Below, piece by piece: positions 55,061-64,000 of a stretch of 64,000 bases of DNA (the stretch's first letter is position 1; the number at the start of each line of letters is the position of its first letter). The notes beneath the pieces are model-generated. The model made no database searches, had not been told where the DNA came from, and saw only the letters and a program-made list of their open reading frames with translations. Position numbers and translations under genes: made by a program. Origin of the DNA: Clytia hemisphaerica (taxonomy: Eukaryota; Cnidaria; Hydrozoa; Leptothecata; Clytiidae); the NCBI GenBank assembly GCA_902728285.1, contig CACVBU010001241.1, positions 445,700 through 509,699 on the forward strand, in the 5' to 3' direction.

Positions 55061-56765
55061 AAGTGGAGAAAAGCCATGATTGGGGAAATTTTGTTTTAAA
55101 AACTAGAAATTACAAAAGATCAAAACTTTATCTGTTGTCAAATAAAGGTGGAGAAAAGCCATGAAATTGGGAATATTTTTTGGCTGTTTTTTTTTAATGT
55201 CCATGAAAGTTTGAATTTTACTTCTGGCTGAATTGAAAACTTTATCTGATTGTCAAGTGGTATGGAGAAACGCGATAATTTTTCCATAACTGTTACACAG
55301 TTATCCTTTTTCCTGATGGTTGCAGAGCAAGTTACTATCGTGGAATGATGTATGAAAAAAGCTGTTTTGGAAATATTTTTTGCTCGTTTTTAATGTTATT
55401 ATATTCTACTGACAATCTTAAAAATTGAAATCATTGTCAATCGTTAAGAAACAAACGAACGTATATACACAAAAAAATTAAAGTGAATTTTTGATTTGGT
55501 CTTCATTTTTTGTAATTCTGAACCTTTTCCTTTCGATCTGCTTCATCTGATAAAATCTGATGAGGTGATTAAGGTATGAGGTATATTAAAAATTTTACTT
55601 AATATGTGAATGGTTGATATAAACAGGGACTAAAATAATGTATTAAAGTATATGATTTAATTACTACGATGGCTCTTTGATCAGGAGGGGGTGCTAAAAT
55701 CTCTGACATGTATCATGTATTGTATTACAACTATAAACTTGAAACTTAAAAGAAGAAATTCTGTTTAAGGACCAATAAAAAAGCTACAATATTTGAATGA
55801 TTTTTCATGAAAGGTTATTTTGGCAAGGCTGGTAAAGATGATAAAAAATTTGGTAACATGAGAAAATATCGGATTATTTTCAACTAAAACTTCAAATTTC
55901 AAGAGTCTTGCTCTATCTAACTGTCACTGTTCTGTTTTTCCTATTTTTTCCTAAATTGTAAATAAAAATTGTTTTTTATATCCATGAATTTCATAAGAAT
56001 ATTGTAGAACATTTTCTAGATTTAATGCGCTGTAAATAATTAGTTGTCTAAATTCTGTAATCGTTTTTGTGATCGATCAATTTGAAGTTTTCGTTGTTTT
56101 ATATCTTTTTAATGAGACTTCCAACTTTCCAGATTTTTTGTTGACACACAAAAAGGAATCATCTATCAATGTATAAATTTACTTTCCCTAAAAATTTACT
56201 CAATTGCCAGTCTATGGCTTAAGAAACTTAGAAAGCAAACCTTTTGCATTAAATGTGAAAACCTCATATTGAAAAAAATTGAAAAAAATATTAGTTTGGA
56301 AATATCTCGTCACTTTGCCTGAATAATTTCCTCCATCAATAAGATAGACAAGCATTGAGTTTCAAGTCCAAGGCTAGTAGAAGCAAATCTTCAACCTTTT
56401 CTTGGCAAAAAAGCGATATCCTATAATTTGCGCCGCATTTCGTATGATTGATTAAATCTAGCGCATTCCTTATTGTTTTCGTGTTTTACATATTTTGAAT
56501 TCTGGCGGGAAATGTTACTTTCGATCCAGTGTTTTTGTAAAAACCATTGGGGCAGTGCAACTTATATAGGAAATAGGTGGCCTCAAATCCTACATAGAAG
56601 GATTTATAAGATTCAGTTATTAGATAAAGGTATCTCACAAAAATAAAGGATTCGGGACAGTATCCTCGATCATTTAAAACTAAGCAGAATGATTGATCGT
56701 ACTTTTAATTTATTTGTTCCAGATGAAACCAATATCAAGTATAGTATCAATAAATCACAACAACA
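55061..56765. other. BIN3 3' region and MPG upstream region
   Basis: AT-rich. Short repeats of 'GGAGAAAAGCCATGA' at 55063 and 55150 indicate a local duplication of the end of the BIN3 gene (LTELKN..VK-like sequence recurs at about 55110 and 55230). An acceptor TTGTTCCAG at 56714-56722 starts the MPG exon; an upstream ATG at 56723 opens a short overlapping frame of 29 codons. Confidence 0.45.
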
Positions 56766-57596
56766 ATGAGACGGTCAAAAAGAAACATCCAGCAAGATTT
56801 AACTATTGAAAGTACCAGAGATGAAAGTCAAATCTTGGATGGAAATCATCGTAATGAAGGTGAGAATGTGATCAAATCTAAGTATTTCAAAACAGACGAA
56901 GAAAAGCCAAGTTGTTCATCACCAACAGTTTCACAAACTCGAAACGTAAGTGTTATCTTTATATCGATATGGGTGAAATTATTTCCTGAGCTTATTAACC
57001 ATACAAATTGATTCGAAATTTAATATTTTCGAAAGCCTGGCCAAGTTTTTCAAGACATCTCAATGAATCTTGTGGATTCAATCCCCTCATTAAGCATTTT
57101 TTGAATGGCCCTTCGCGGAAAGCACAACATCTTTGATGTAAAAAATTGAAAGATTTGGTTAATTATCTCAGTATTATTTTAATGAATTCTATAGCAGAAC
57201 AACCAGTGGCTGAATGTTACATACTTACTGTCATAAATGGTAAAGCTGATTCTGTCCAATTTTAGACTGTTTGCAAAACGAACATTGCTTTAAAACGAAC
57301 AGACTTTGAAAAAGATGGTCTGCAGCAGGCTAAATATCTACTCGGTAAAATCATAAACGTTTGCCATGAGGGGTCGTTCATGAGAGGGCGTATCGTTGAA
57401 ACAGAGGCGTATTTGGGTGTTAACGATAAAGCTTGTCATGCCTATGGTGAAAAGCGGACGGAGAGGACAGAGGCGATGTATATGACTGAAGGAACTTCTT
57501 ATGTGTACTCAATCTATGGCATGTATAATTGTCTGAATATATCAAGTTCAAGTTATGGTGGCGCTACTTTGATCAGAGCGCTGGAACCGCTTGAAG
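56766..57596 (+). CDS. MPG: Alkyladenine (3-methyladenine) DNA glycosylase, 5' part
   Basis: Two exons: 56766-56945 and 57266-57596, joined by a GT-AG phase-0 intron; a donor at 57597 ends exon 2 in phase 1. Exon 1 encodes 60 residues, a basic and serine-rich N-terminus (MRRSKRNIQQD) of the kind that precedes the catalytic domain. Exon 2 carries the first half of the AAG fold: FMRGRIVETEAYLG, DKACHAYGEKRT, MYMTEGTSYVYSIYGMYNCL, NISSS, LIRALEPLEG. The catalytic Glu and the intercalating Tyr (ETEAY), the His, the Asn (CLNIS) and the Arg (RALEP) of the human enzyme all have counterparts. It starts base-excision repair of alkylated purines in the nucleus. The C-terminal half (human motif GPSKLCQALGI and after) was not found in the remaining 6.4 kb, so the gene runs off the window or is broken. 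An overlapping upstream ATG at 56723 may reduce translation. Confidence 0.88.
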
Positions 57597-57674
57597 GTAC
57601 TCTTTTTTTTTATTTGTGTTTTGATGTTGATATGATCCCTCCGTTTTGAAATTCACAGGAAAAAGTCCTGCAGT

Positions 57675-57884
57675 ACACGCATTTTTTATAAGAACCAGTA
57701 GATTTTGGCTCAGACTGGGCTGTTCTTATTTTTTCGAAGTTTTCAGTCTTAAAAAAATGTTTATACGATGAAATGGGTTCAAAATTATTTGAAATCTGTA
57801 CTCAGATTGTTCTTAATTTCTTTTTCGAACTAATTTTCAGCCTCGTGTTCTTATGAAATATCCCTTATAAAAAAGGCGTGTGTT
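57675..57884. mobile_element. MITE of the 'TTTTTATAAGAAC' family in MPG intron 2
   Basis: Starts ACACGCATTTTTTATAAGAA and ends TTATAAAAAAGGCGTGTGTTA, inverted ends of about 20 bp. The interior is more divergent than in other copies. Confidence 0.6.
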
Positions 57885-58545
57885 ACCGGAATTCCCAGTA
57901 TCCGGGATGGCAATCTTCGGTGAAATAAACGTTACCTATAGAAATATACAATTTAATTTCTTCAAAAAATTTCTGACGTCAATTCAAAATTATTCGAAAG
58001 TCTCGAGGAGAAATTTCCGTCTGCAACGGCATTTGTAGCCTTTACTAGACGTCACGGCTTTTTTTCTACGCAATTAAAGAAATGGGATGAAAAATCCCGC
58101 ATTTTGGTGAGGTGCCCGCTACGGTATTGGCGATGATTTCAGTTTGCTTATTTAACAAGTTCTGACCCGGAAAGGTAGCAATTTCAAATTTATCCTGCAA
58201 GCGTAATAAACTTTTGTTTGTTTCTGGGTATATACTCTTTGGTGGCCCACTAACTGTCGGGTTTCCCATACTTCTCCTTGATGTTCCAGATTTCTGTTGA
58301 AAGGGTTGTAGACTATTTTTGTAGTTTTCAGACAATTTTTTTTAGTCTAAAAACTGTTTATTATTCGATTAATAGCGTTTTGTGTTTCTACATTGTCTAG
58401 CCATGATGGGGGAGAATATGTTCTCAAAAGTTTTGGCTCCTACACTTCAAACAGCACAGCGGGGCCCATACTCAGCTACAAAATGAGTTTTGGTTAATCC
58501 ATACAAAGTCTATTTTACTTTTTACCGTATTTTTTACGAGGCCCG
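57885..58545. other. Non-coding; one unassigned minus-strand frame
   Basis: The minus-strand frame 58066-58335 (89 codons, no ATG) is hydrophilic and evenly composed (KSLLRLQDKFEIATFPGQNL). I could not connect it to a family or splice sites. No MPG exon was recognised. Confidence 0.3.
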
Positions 58546-58785
58546 GAAAACCCGAGTTACAAAAACTCGAGTTACAAAAACCCGAGTTACAAAAACCCGA
58601 GTTACGACGAATATGACGTCACAAGTCTCAAATTATGACGTCATAAGTGGGCTTTTTAACTCGAAAAAGTTTTTTACTGTTGTTTTGTAACTCGAAATTT
58701 TTTTTTTTAAATATGTTTTAGAGTTACGTAACTCGAAAATAAATTTTAAATTTCATTTTTCGAGTTACGTAACTTGAAATTGTAG
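58546..58785. repeat. GAGTTAC repeat cluster
   Basis: Three to four tandem AAAAACCCGAGTTAC units (58556-58601) are followed by scattered AACTCGAAA / CGAGTTACGTAACTCG words. The motif occurs in both orientations and forms perfect palindromes. Confidence 0.65.
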
Positions 58786-58927
58786 TACATTATTTGAACT
58801 TTCGAGTTATCTTCAGGTGAAACCAAGTCGGCCATTTTATTGCCTCCACTATGCAAGTTACTTGATCTTACGGTATCTCTCCTGTCCTGAGTTGAAAATA
58901 TTTCTACCTCGAGAGTAATAACAGATA

Positions 58928-59240
58928 CCGTCAACTGCTCTAACTTGGGACTATCTGAATTCTGACAAAACATGGGACGACAAATCGGCCACCATTTCAC
59001 GGCCGAACCTCCAAATTCATTTGATTTGAGTTATAATGAATGGTGCATTAAAAGTACATGATTTCTCTTTTGCACCGAGTAGGCTTTTAAATCGAAATAT
59101 AAAAAAATCCGTAGTGGAGCACATGCGCGAATGTCTGGAACAAAGAAGACCAAATTAATTAGTGGCAAAACAATGTCGAGTGTTTGACGCCACTTGCGCG
59201 GCAGGTTACACACTCGTTATTTGTTAATCCCATCAGGGAT
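58928..59240. mobile_element. TA-flanked DNA element, truncated copy
   Basis: Starts at a TA with CCGTCAACTGCTCTAACTTG, like 38402-39094, and shares 'GCACCGAGTAGGCTTTTAAA', 'GTGGCAAAAC' and 'CACTCGTTATTTGTTAATCC' with the other copies. Segments are rearranged and the far TIR is missing. Confidence 0.6.
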
Positions 59241-59760
59241 CCCACCAAGCAAGCCATGTGTAGTCTACAGAAGACACAAAAATATACATGAGCACTTGGT
59301 AAGAGCAAAATTCAAAAGCTAGCTCTCCATAGACCTAATTGGGTTAAACCAATTAAATTGACACACTTAAGAAATTTTGAATATAATGTACCACATATTT
59401 GTAGAAATATATATATTTTTAGATTATCTAGTACCAAGAAATTATTGATATAAACAAACCCAATTGATGGTTCCTTCCTCCCCTCCTACCCCGCCCTAAC
59501 TAAAAGCAGCACCGAATCCATATAAACAGCCCGACCTCTATGAAAAACACAGTTGACTTCATAAAGATATTCCTTTGTATTAAATACAATGCGACTTTGA
59601 AAAAACAACAAAGAAAAGTCAAGAAATAAAGATTATTCTCACCCACCCAAAAACGCTAAACCCATTATACACTCGCTCACCCTGACGCATGAATTGAATT
59701 GAGTTGAAACAATTAAAACAAGGGGAAACAATCAAAACAAAGGGAATCGATTGAAAAAGA
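59241..59760. other. Non-coding, possible promoter region
   Basis: C-rich on the plus strand around 59465-59560, with a TATAAACAG word at 59520. No MPG exon recognised. Confidence 0.3.
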
Positions 59761-59875
59761 ATGGACGGCCGTTCCTACGGCCACCATTTAAATACGAAAA
59801 CCAGTACCAAATCCACCTTTCACCACATGCTTTATAAAGACAAGATGGATTTTTCAAATGACTTTGAAATGGACG
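59761..59875 (+). CDS. Candidate first coding exon of an unknown gene
   Basis: ATG at 59761 (in-frame TGA just upstream) opens MDGRSYGHHLNTKTSTKSTF and continues to DFSNDFEMD, ending in phase 1 at a good donor G|GTAAGC at 59876. The stretch is richer in G+C than its surroundings and has a TATA-like word 240 bp upstream. No family is recognised, and no second exon was found before the repeats at 60.5 kb. It could equally belong to a mobile element. Confidence 0.3.
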
Positions 59876-60469
59876 GTAAGCAAATTCACATTACAATCTT
59901 TCATAAACTTAGATAAATACAACTGTTTATAAATTTAGATATAGAACTACTATCCAACACAAAAACAACAACAATTTAGAAATAGGAATATATGTAGGCG
60001 TTAGACTGAGGAAAAGGAGAGAATTTTATTCAAGATGAATAATCTGGCCCACTGTCATGAGAAGTTATTGAATGAGGGCCGAAAGCTTCGCTCGAGTGAC
60101 AGCATTCAACTGATGATCTCACTAAACTTCTCCTCTCTCTAACAAATGCAAACAAACCAACAAAACAACAATTTTAATTAACAAAACAACAATATATTAG
60201 TTAAAATATCAACATAAAAACAGAAAACTTTTGCGACACTAACTTACTTGATCGCAAAAATGATCCTAGAGATTACTCCACCGAGCCAAACAACGAGCTC
60301 ACTCTTTTACACAAAACATTTTTTACGTATTGTTCTGTTTCTGTTTTAAAAAAGTTAAGCCGTGAGGTTTGAGAGCTACATGAAACCTGAATTCTAGAAG
60401 AACATTGTCTTGTTTTATCCAATATTTTTTAAAGAGATGGAATTTAAATGAACTTTCTTGTATACAAAT
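59876..60469. other. Non-coding, no gene seen
   Basis: Contains GGAGAGAAT..ATTCTCTCC-like and GGCCGAAAGCTTCGCTC words around 60010-60140 that suggest another palindromic element. Confidence 0.3.
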
Positions 60470-60545
60470 TTAACTGATGTTTTTTTATAAGAACATCGAA
60501 ATTTTTTTAAGCCTCCAGATGTTCTTAAAATTTCTGGATCAGGTG
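60470..60545. mobile_element. Fragment of a 'TTTTTATAAGAAC' MITE
   Basis: TTTTTTATAAGAACATCGAA and AAGCCTCCAGATGTTCTTAAA match the end and sub-terminal part of the family. Confidence 0.45.
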
Positions 60546-60561
60546 CAGTTATCGGTACCCA

Positions 60562-61908
60562 AGGTAGCATTCTTTACCAGTAAAAAAGCTGGTAAAGAAT
60601 GCTACCTAAGAGTGGTTTTTTTTTCAATTTACTGACCAAATTTCACTAGTAAAGAATGTTACCTAAGAGTCATCTCCTTTCACTGGTAAAGAGTCTTACC
60701 TAGGCGATTCCCTTCACTGGTAAAGAATCTTACCTAAGTATCTTGACGATCACTGGTAAAGAATCTTACCTAAGTGTCTTGACGATCACTGGTAAAGAAT
60801 CTTACCTAAGTATTTTGACTGTCACTGGTAAAGAATCTTACCTAAGTATTTTGACGATCACTGGTAAAGAATCTTACCTAAGTATTTTGACTGTCACTGG
60901 TAAAGAATCTTACCTAAGTATTTTTATGGTCACTGGTAAAGAATGTTACCTAAGTATTTTGACTGTTACTGGTAACTACCTAAGTGTCTTGACGATCCAC
61001 TGGTAAAGAATCTTAGCTAAGTATTTTTGACGATCACTGGTAAAGAATCTTACCTAAGTATTTTGACTGTCATTGGTAAAGAATCTTACCTAAGTATTTT
61101 TATGGTCACTGGTAAAGAATCTTACCTAAGTGTCTTGACGATCACTGGTAAAGAATGTTACCTAAGTATTTTTAGGATCACTGGTAAAGAATCTTACCTA
61201 AGTATTTTGACTGTCACTGGTAAAGAATCTTACCTAAGTGTCTTGACGATCACTGGTAAAGAATCTTACCTAAGTGTCTTGACGATCACTGGTAAAGAAT
61301 GTTATCTAAGTATTTTTAGGATCACTGGTAAAGAATCTTACCTAAGTATTTTGACTGTCACTGGTAAAGAATCTTACCTAAGTATTTTGACGATCACTGT
61401 AAAGAATCTTAAGTCATTGGTAAAGAATCTTACCTAAGTATTTTGACTGTCACTGGTAAAGAATGTTACCTAAGTATTTTTAAGATCACTGGTAAAGAAT
61501 CTTACCTAAGTATTTTGACTGTCACTGGTAAAGAAGCTTACCTAAGTATTTTGACTGTCACTGGTAAAGAATCTTACCTAAGTATTTTGACTGTCACTGG
61601 TAAAGAATTTTACCTAAGTATTTTGACGATCACTGGTAAAGAATCTTACCTAAGTATTTTGACTGTCACTGGTAAGAATCTTAACTAGTTTTGACTGTCA
61701 CTGGTAAAGAATGTTACCTAAGTATTTTTAGATCACTGGTAAAGAATCTTACCTAAGTATTTTGACTGTCACTGGTAAAGAATCTTACCTAAGTATTTTG
61801 ACTGTCACTGGTAAAGAATTTTACCTAAGTATTTTGACGATCACTGGTAAAGAATCTTACCTAAGTATTTTGACTGTCACTGGTAAAGAATCTTACCTAA
61901 TGTTTTAG
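60562..61908. repeat. Minisatellite, 36-bp unit, roughly 34 copies, with an inverted first unit
   Basis: Unit: CACTGGTAAAGAATCTTACC then TAAGTATTTTGACTGT. The unit length is a multiple of three, so open frames of TGKESYLSILTV repeats (12 residues) arise, but several units have indels that shift the frame and no start or splice context exists; I do not call a protein. Each unit carries GGTAA..TTACC, a 5-bp stem. The array starts with a head-to-head copy: AGGTAGCATTCTTTACCAG at 60562-60580 and its exact reverse complement at 60589-60607. Confidence 0.9.
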
Positions 61909-62025
61909 AGTATCATGTGTCCTGAGTTGAGGGTAACATACAATATTGTTTGAAGTTGTATTTTTTCTCGTTTTTTTATTTCACAACATACAATCTACAA
62001 TCAAAGCAATAAAAATACGATTACC
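61909..62025. other. Spacer between minisatellite and satellite
   Basis: AT-rich, no feature. Confidence 0.4.
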
Positions 62026-62029
62026 TTAA

Positions 62030-62608
62030 CCCTTTGAGTGCCAGGGTCCTTTTTTCTAAGTTTTTTTTAAAAAATCGCTAGTTCAAACTTTAAGGGCTTA
62101 TATCTCCTGACCTAGAAGGAATTAGAAGCTCGTATATAGCTCGTTGGATAGCTTAGAGTCTCTTCTTTCTTTTGGGCGCCTTCGGCGCCGCCGATTTAGG
62201 AAGGGCGTGGTGGGCGGCGGCCAAGGGGGGGGGGTAGGTTAGGGAATTAAAGCAGTCAGGCCCGCTGCGCGGACCTGACTGAACTGATGAAAAGGTGCCC
62301 AGTGGTAAAATTTCAAATCAATTCACTAGAAGACAGAATAAAGTAAAACAGGGCCAAATTTGGAGGTTCTTGGATCACTCGTTGACCAAAAATAGTCAAA
62401 AAACGGTCAGAATCTCAAAAAAGTGAATTTTTGTCAATTTTTTGCATTTTTTTGACTTTTTTGCTTAAAATTTCGCTGGAAAGACTCACTTTTGAATTTT
62501 TTTTTGCTTGACCATAAAGGACAATCTAATTCCTACGAGTTCGACCAAAAATAACGATTTCTAACTCAAAGCCCATGTCGTATATATACGACATCGGCAC
62601 TTAAAGGG
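62030..62608. mobile_element. piggyBac-like MITE, satellite copy 1
   Basis: TTAA at 62026-62029 and 62609-62612 encloses ends CCCTTTGAGTGCC and GGCACTTAAAGGG (12 of 13 paired). Next to the right end is the perfect palindrome ATGTCGTATATATACGACAT. A TTAA duplication and CCC..GGG ends are hallmarks of piggyBac elements. There is no transposase frame; the interior has a GGGCGCCTTCGGCGCCG hairpin. Confidence 0.82.
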
Positions 62609-62854
62609 TTAAACAAAGTGAAAAAAAAATTTTGAAAATGTGATTTTTTTGTGTTTTTCAGCATTTTTGAGTGAGTTTAGGCCAAAAATTGAGAAATCTA
62701 AAAAAAAAAATAATTTTTGCAATTTTTCTTTAAACAAAGTGAAAAAAAAATTTTGAAAATGTGATTTTTTTGTGTTTTTCAGCATTTTTGAGTGAGTTTA
62801 GGCCAAAAATTGAGAAATCTAAAAAAAAAAATAATTTTTGCAATTTTTCTTTAA

Positions 62855-63430
62855 CCCTTTGAGTGCCAGGGTCCTTTTTTCTAAGTTTTTTTTAAAAAAT
62901 CGCTAGTTCAAACTTTAAGGGCTTATATCTCCTGACCTAGAAGGAATTAGAAGCTCGTATATAGCTCGTTGGATAGCTTAGAGTCTCTTCTTTCTTTTGG
63001 GCGCCTTCGGCGCCGCCCGATTTAGGAAGGGCGTGGTGGGCGGCGGCCAAGGGGGGGGGGTAGGTTAGGGAATTAAAGCAGTCAGGCCCGCTGCGCGGAC
63101 CTGACTGAACTGATGAAAAGGTGCCCAGTGGTAAAATTTCAAATCAATTCACTAGAAGACAGAATAAAGTAAAACAGGGCCAAATTTGGAGGTTCTTGGA
63201 TCACTCGTTGACCAAAAATAGTCAAAAAACGGTCAGAATCTCAAAAAAGTAAATTTTTGTCAATTTTTTGCATTTTTTTGACTTTTTTGCTTAAAATTTC
63301 GCTGGAAAGACTCACTTTTGAATTTTTTTTTGCTTGACCATAAAGGACAATCTAATTCCTACGAGTTCGACCAAAAATAACGATTTCTAACTCCCCATGT
63401 CGTATATATACGACATCGGCACTTAAAGGG
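62855..63430. mobile_element. piggyBac-like MITE, satellite copy 2
   Basis: Same as 62030-62608 with a few small differences (a C inserted in the GGCGCCGCCCG block, four bases missing before the final palindrome). TTAA on both sides. Confidence 0.82.
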
Positions 63431-63796
63431 TTAAACAAAGTGAAAAAAAAATTTTGAAAATGTGATTTTTTGGTGTTTCTCAGCATTTTTGAGTGAGTTT
63501 AGGCCAAAAATTGAGAAATCTAAAAAAAAAATAATTTTTGCAATTTTTCTTTAAACAAAGTGAAAAAAAAATTTTGAAAATGTGATTTTTTGGTGTTTTT
63601 CAGCATTTTTGAGTGAGTTTAGGCCAAAAATTGAGAAATCTAAAAAAAAAAATAATTTTTGCAATTTTTCTTTAAACAAAGTGAAAAAAAAATTTTGAAA
63701 ATGTGATTTTTTGGTGTTTTTCAGCATTTTTGAGTGAGTTTAGGCCAAAAATTGAGAAATCTAAAAAAAAAAATAATTTTTGCAATTTTTCTTTAA

Positions 63797-64000
63797 CCCT
63801 TTGAGTGCCAGGGTCCTTTTTTCTAAGTTTTTTTTAAAAAATCGCTAGTTCAAACTTTAAGGGCTTATATCTCCTGATCTAGAAGGAATTAGAAGCTCGT
63901 ATATAGCTCGTTGGATAGCTTAGAGTCTCTTCTTTCTTTTGGGCGCCTTCGGCGCCGCCCGATTTAGGAAGGGCGTGGTGGGCGGCGGCCAAGGGGGGGG
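63797..64000. mobile_element. piggyBac-like MITE, satellite copy 3 (cut by window end)
   Basis: Left end and about 200 bp of the same element, preceded by TTAA at 63793-63796. Confidence 0.8.

Larger units (their letters stand above)
62026..64000. repeat. Higher-order satellite: TTAA MITE plus 120-bp subrepeats
   Basis: Units start at 62026, 62851 and 63793 (the last cut by the window end). Each consists of one copy of the TTAA MITE (576-579 bp) followed by copies of a 120-121 bp subrepeat (AAACAAAGTGAAAAAAAAAT..TTTGCAATTTTTCTTT): two copies in unit 1 (62611, 62732) and three in unit 2 (63433, 63553, 63674). Near-identity of the units shows recent amplification. Confidence 0.9.

Noticed and set aside
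58066-58335. Minus-strand frame with balanced composition, possible exon
   Set aside because: No ATG, no convincing acceptor and donor pair, no recognised family. Kept only as an unassigned note.
60743-61688. Open frames made of a 12-residue repeat (TGKESYLSI..), resembling a repetitive structural protein
   Set aside because: They are the translation of a 36-bp minisatellite. Indels break the frame into three pieces, there is no start or splice context, and the DNA unit itself is hairpin-forming and non-coding in character.

Overview
The window is nuclear DNA of an invertebrate animal. It carries recognisable metazoan genes (a CHIP/STUB1 ubiquitin ligase, a G-protein gamma subunit, a PCGF3/5 Polycomb RING protein, BIN3, an alkyladenine-DNA glycosylase), most with phase-consistent GT-AG introns. 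It is visibly AT-rich and loaded with short terminal-inverted-repeat (TIR) elements, LINE fragments and minisatellites. The gene content and repeat style would fit a cnidarian or another early-branching animal. That placement is inference; no gene seen here fixes the phylum.

Layout. 1-6.3 kb: a decayed LINE, a TA-flanked element, a hAT-like element, no gene. 6.3-18.7 kb (+): two tandem paralogous genes for single-pass membrane proteins with Kazal/follistatin-like modules (four in the first, two in the second), each module on its own phase 1-1 exon. 19.4-20.2 kb (-): a class-3 lipase-like gene. 21.9-25.4 kb (-): a two-exon G-gamma subunit gene found by reading splice sites. 27.8-33.6 kb (-): a complete seven-exon STUB1/CHIP gene. 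35.5-36.8 kb (-): a single-exon type I membrane protein with a tyrosine-rich cytoplasmic tail. 37-52 kb: a transposon and repeat domain with foldback elements, tandem repeats, a LINE split by another element, and a broken gene resembling cnidarian P2X7-C-terminal-like proteins. 52.2-57.6 kb (+): PCGF3/5, BIN3 and the 5' half of MPG. 57.6-64 kb: repeats, ending in a 36-bp minisatellite and a higher-order satellite built around a piggyBac-like TTAA element.

The housekeeping genes do not form an operon or an obvious pathway. The nearest thing to a functional group is the cell-surface set: two Kazal-type membrane proteins side by side, and about 17 kb away the tyrosine-motif membrane protein, with the G-gamma gene between. 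The Kazal pair share an eight-cysteine module that lacks one of the standard Kazal disulfides, and similar exon phases and tail exons, so they arose by tandem duplication. Much of the remaining interest is in mobile DNA: nested foldback elements carrying inverted minisatellites, elements sitting within 20-50 bp of splice sites, and a TTAA element amplified into satellite DNA.
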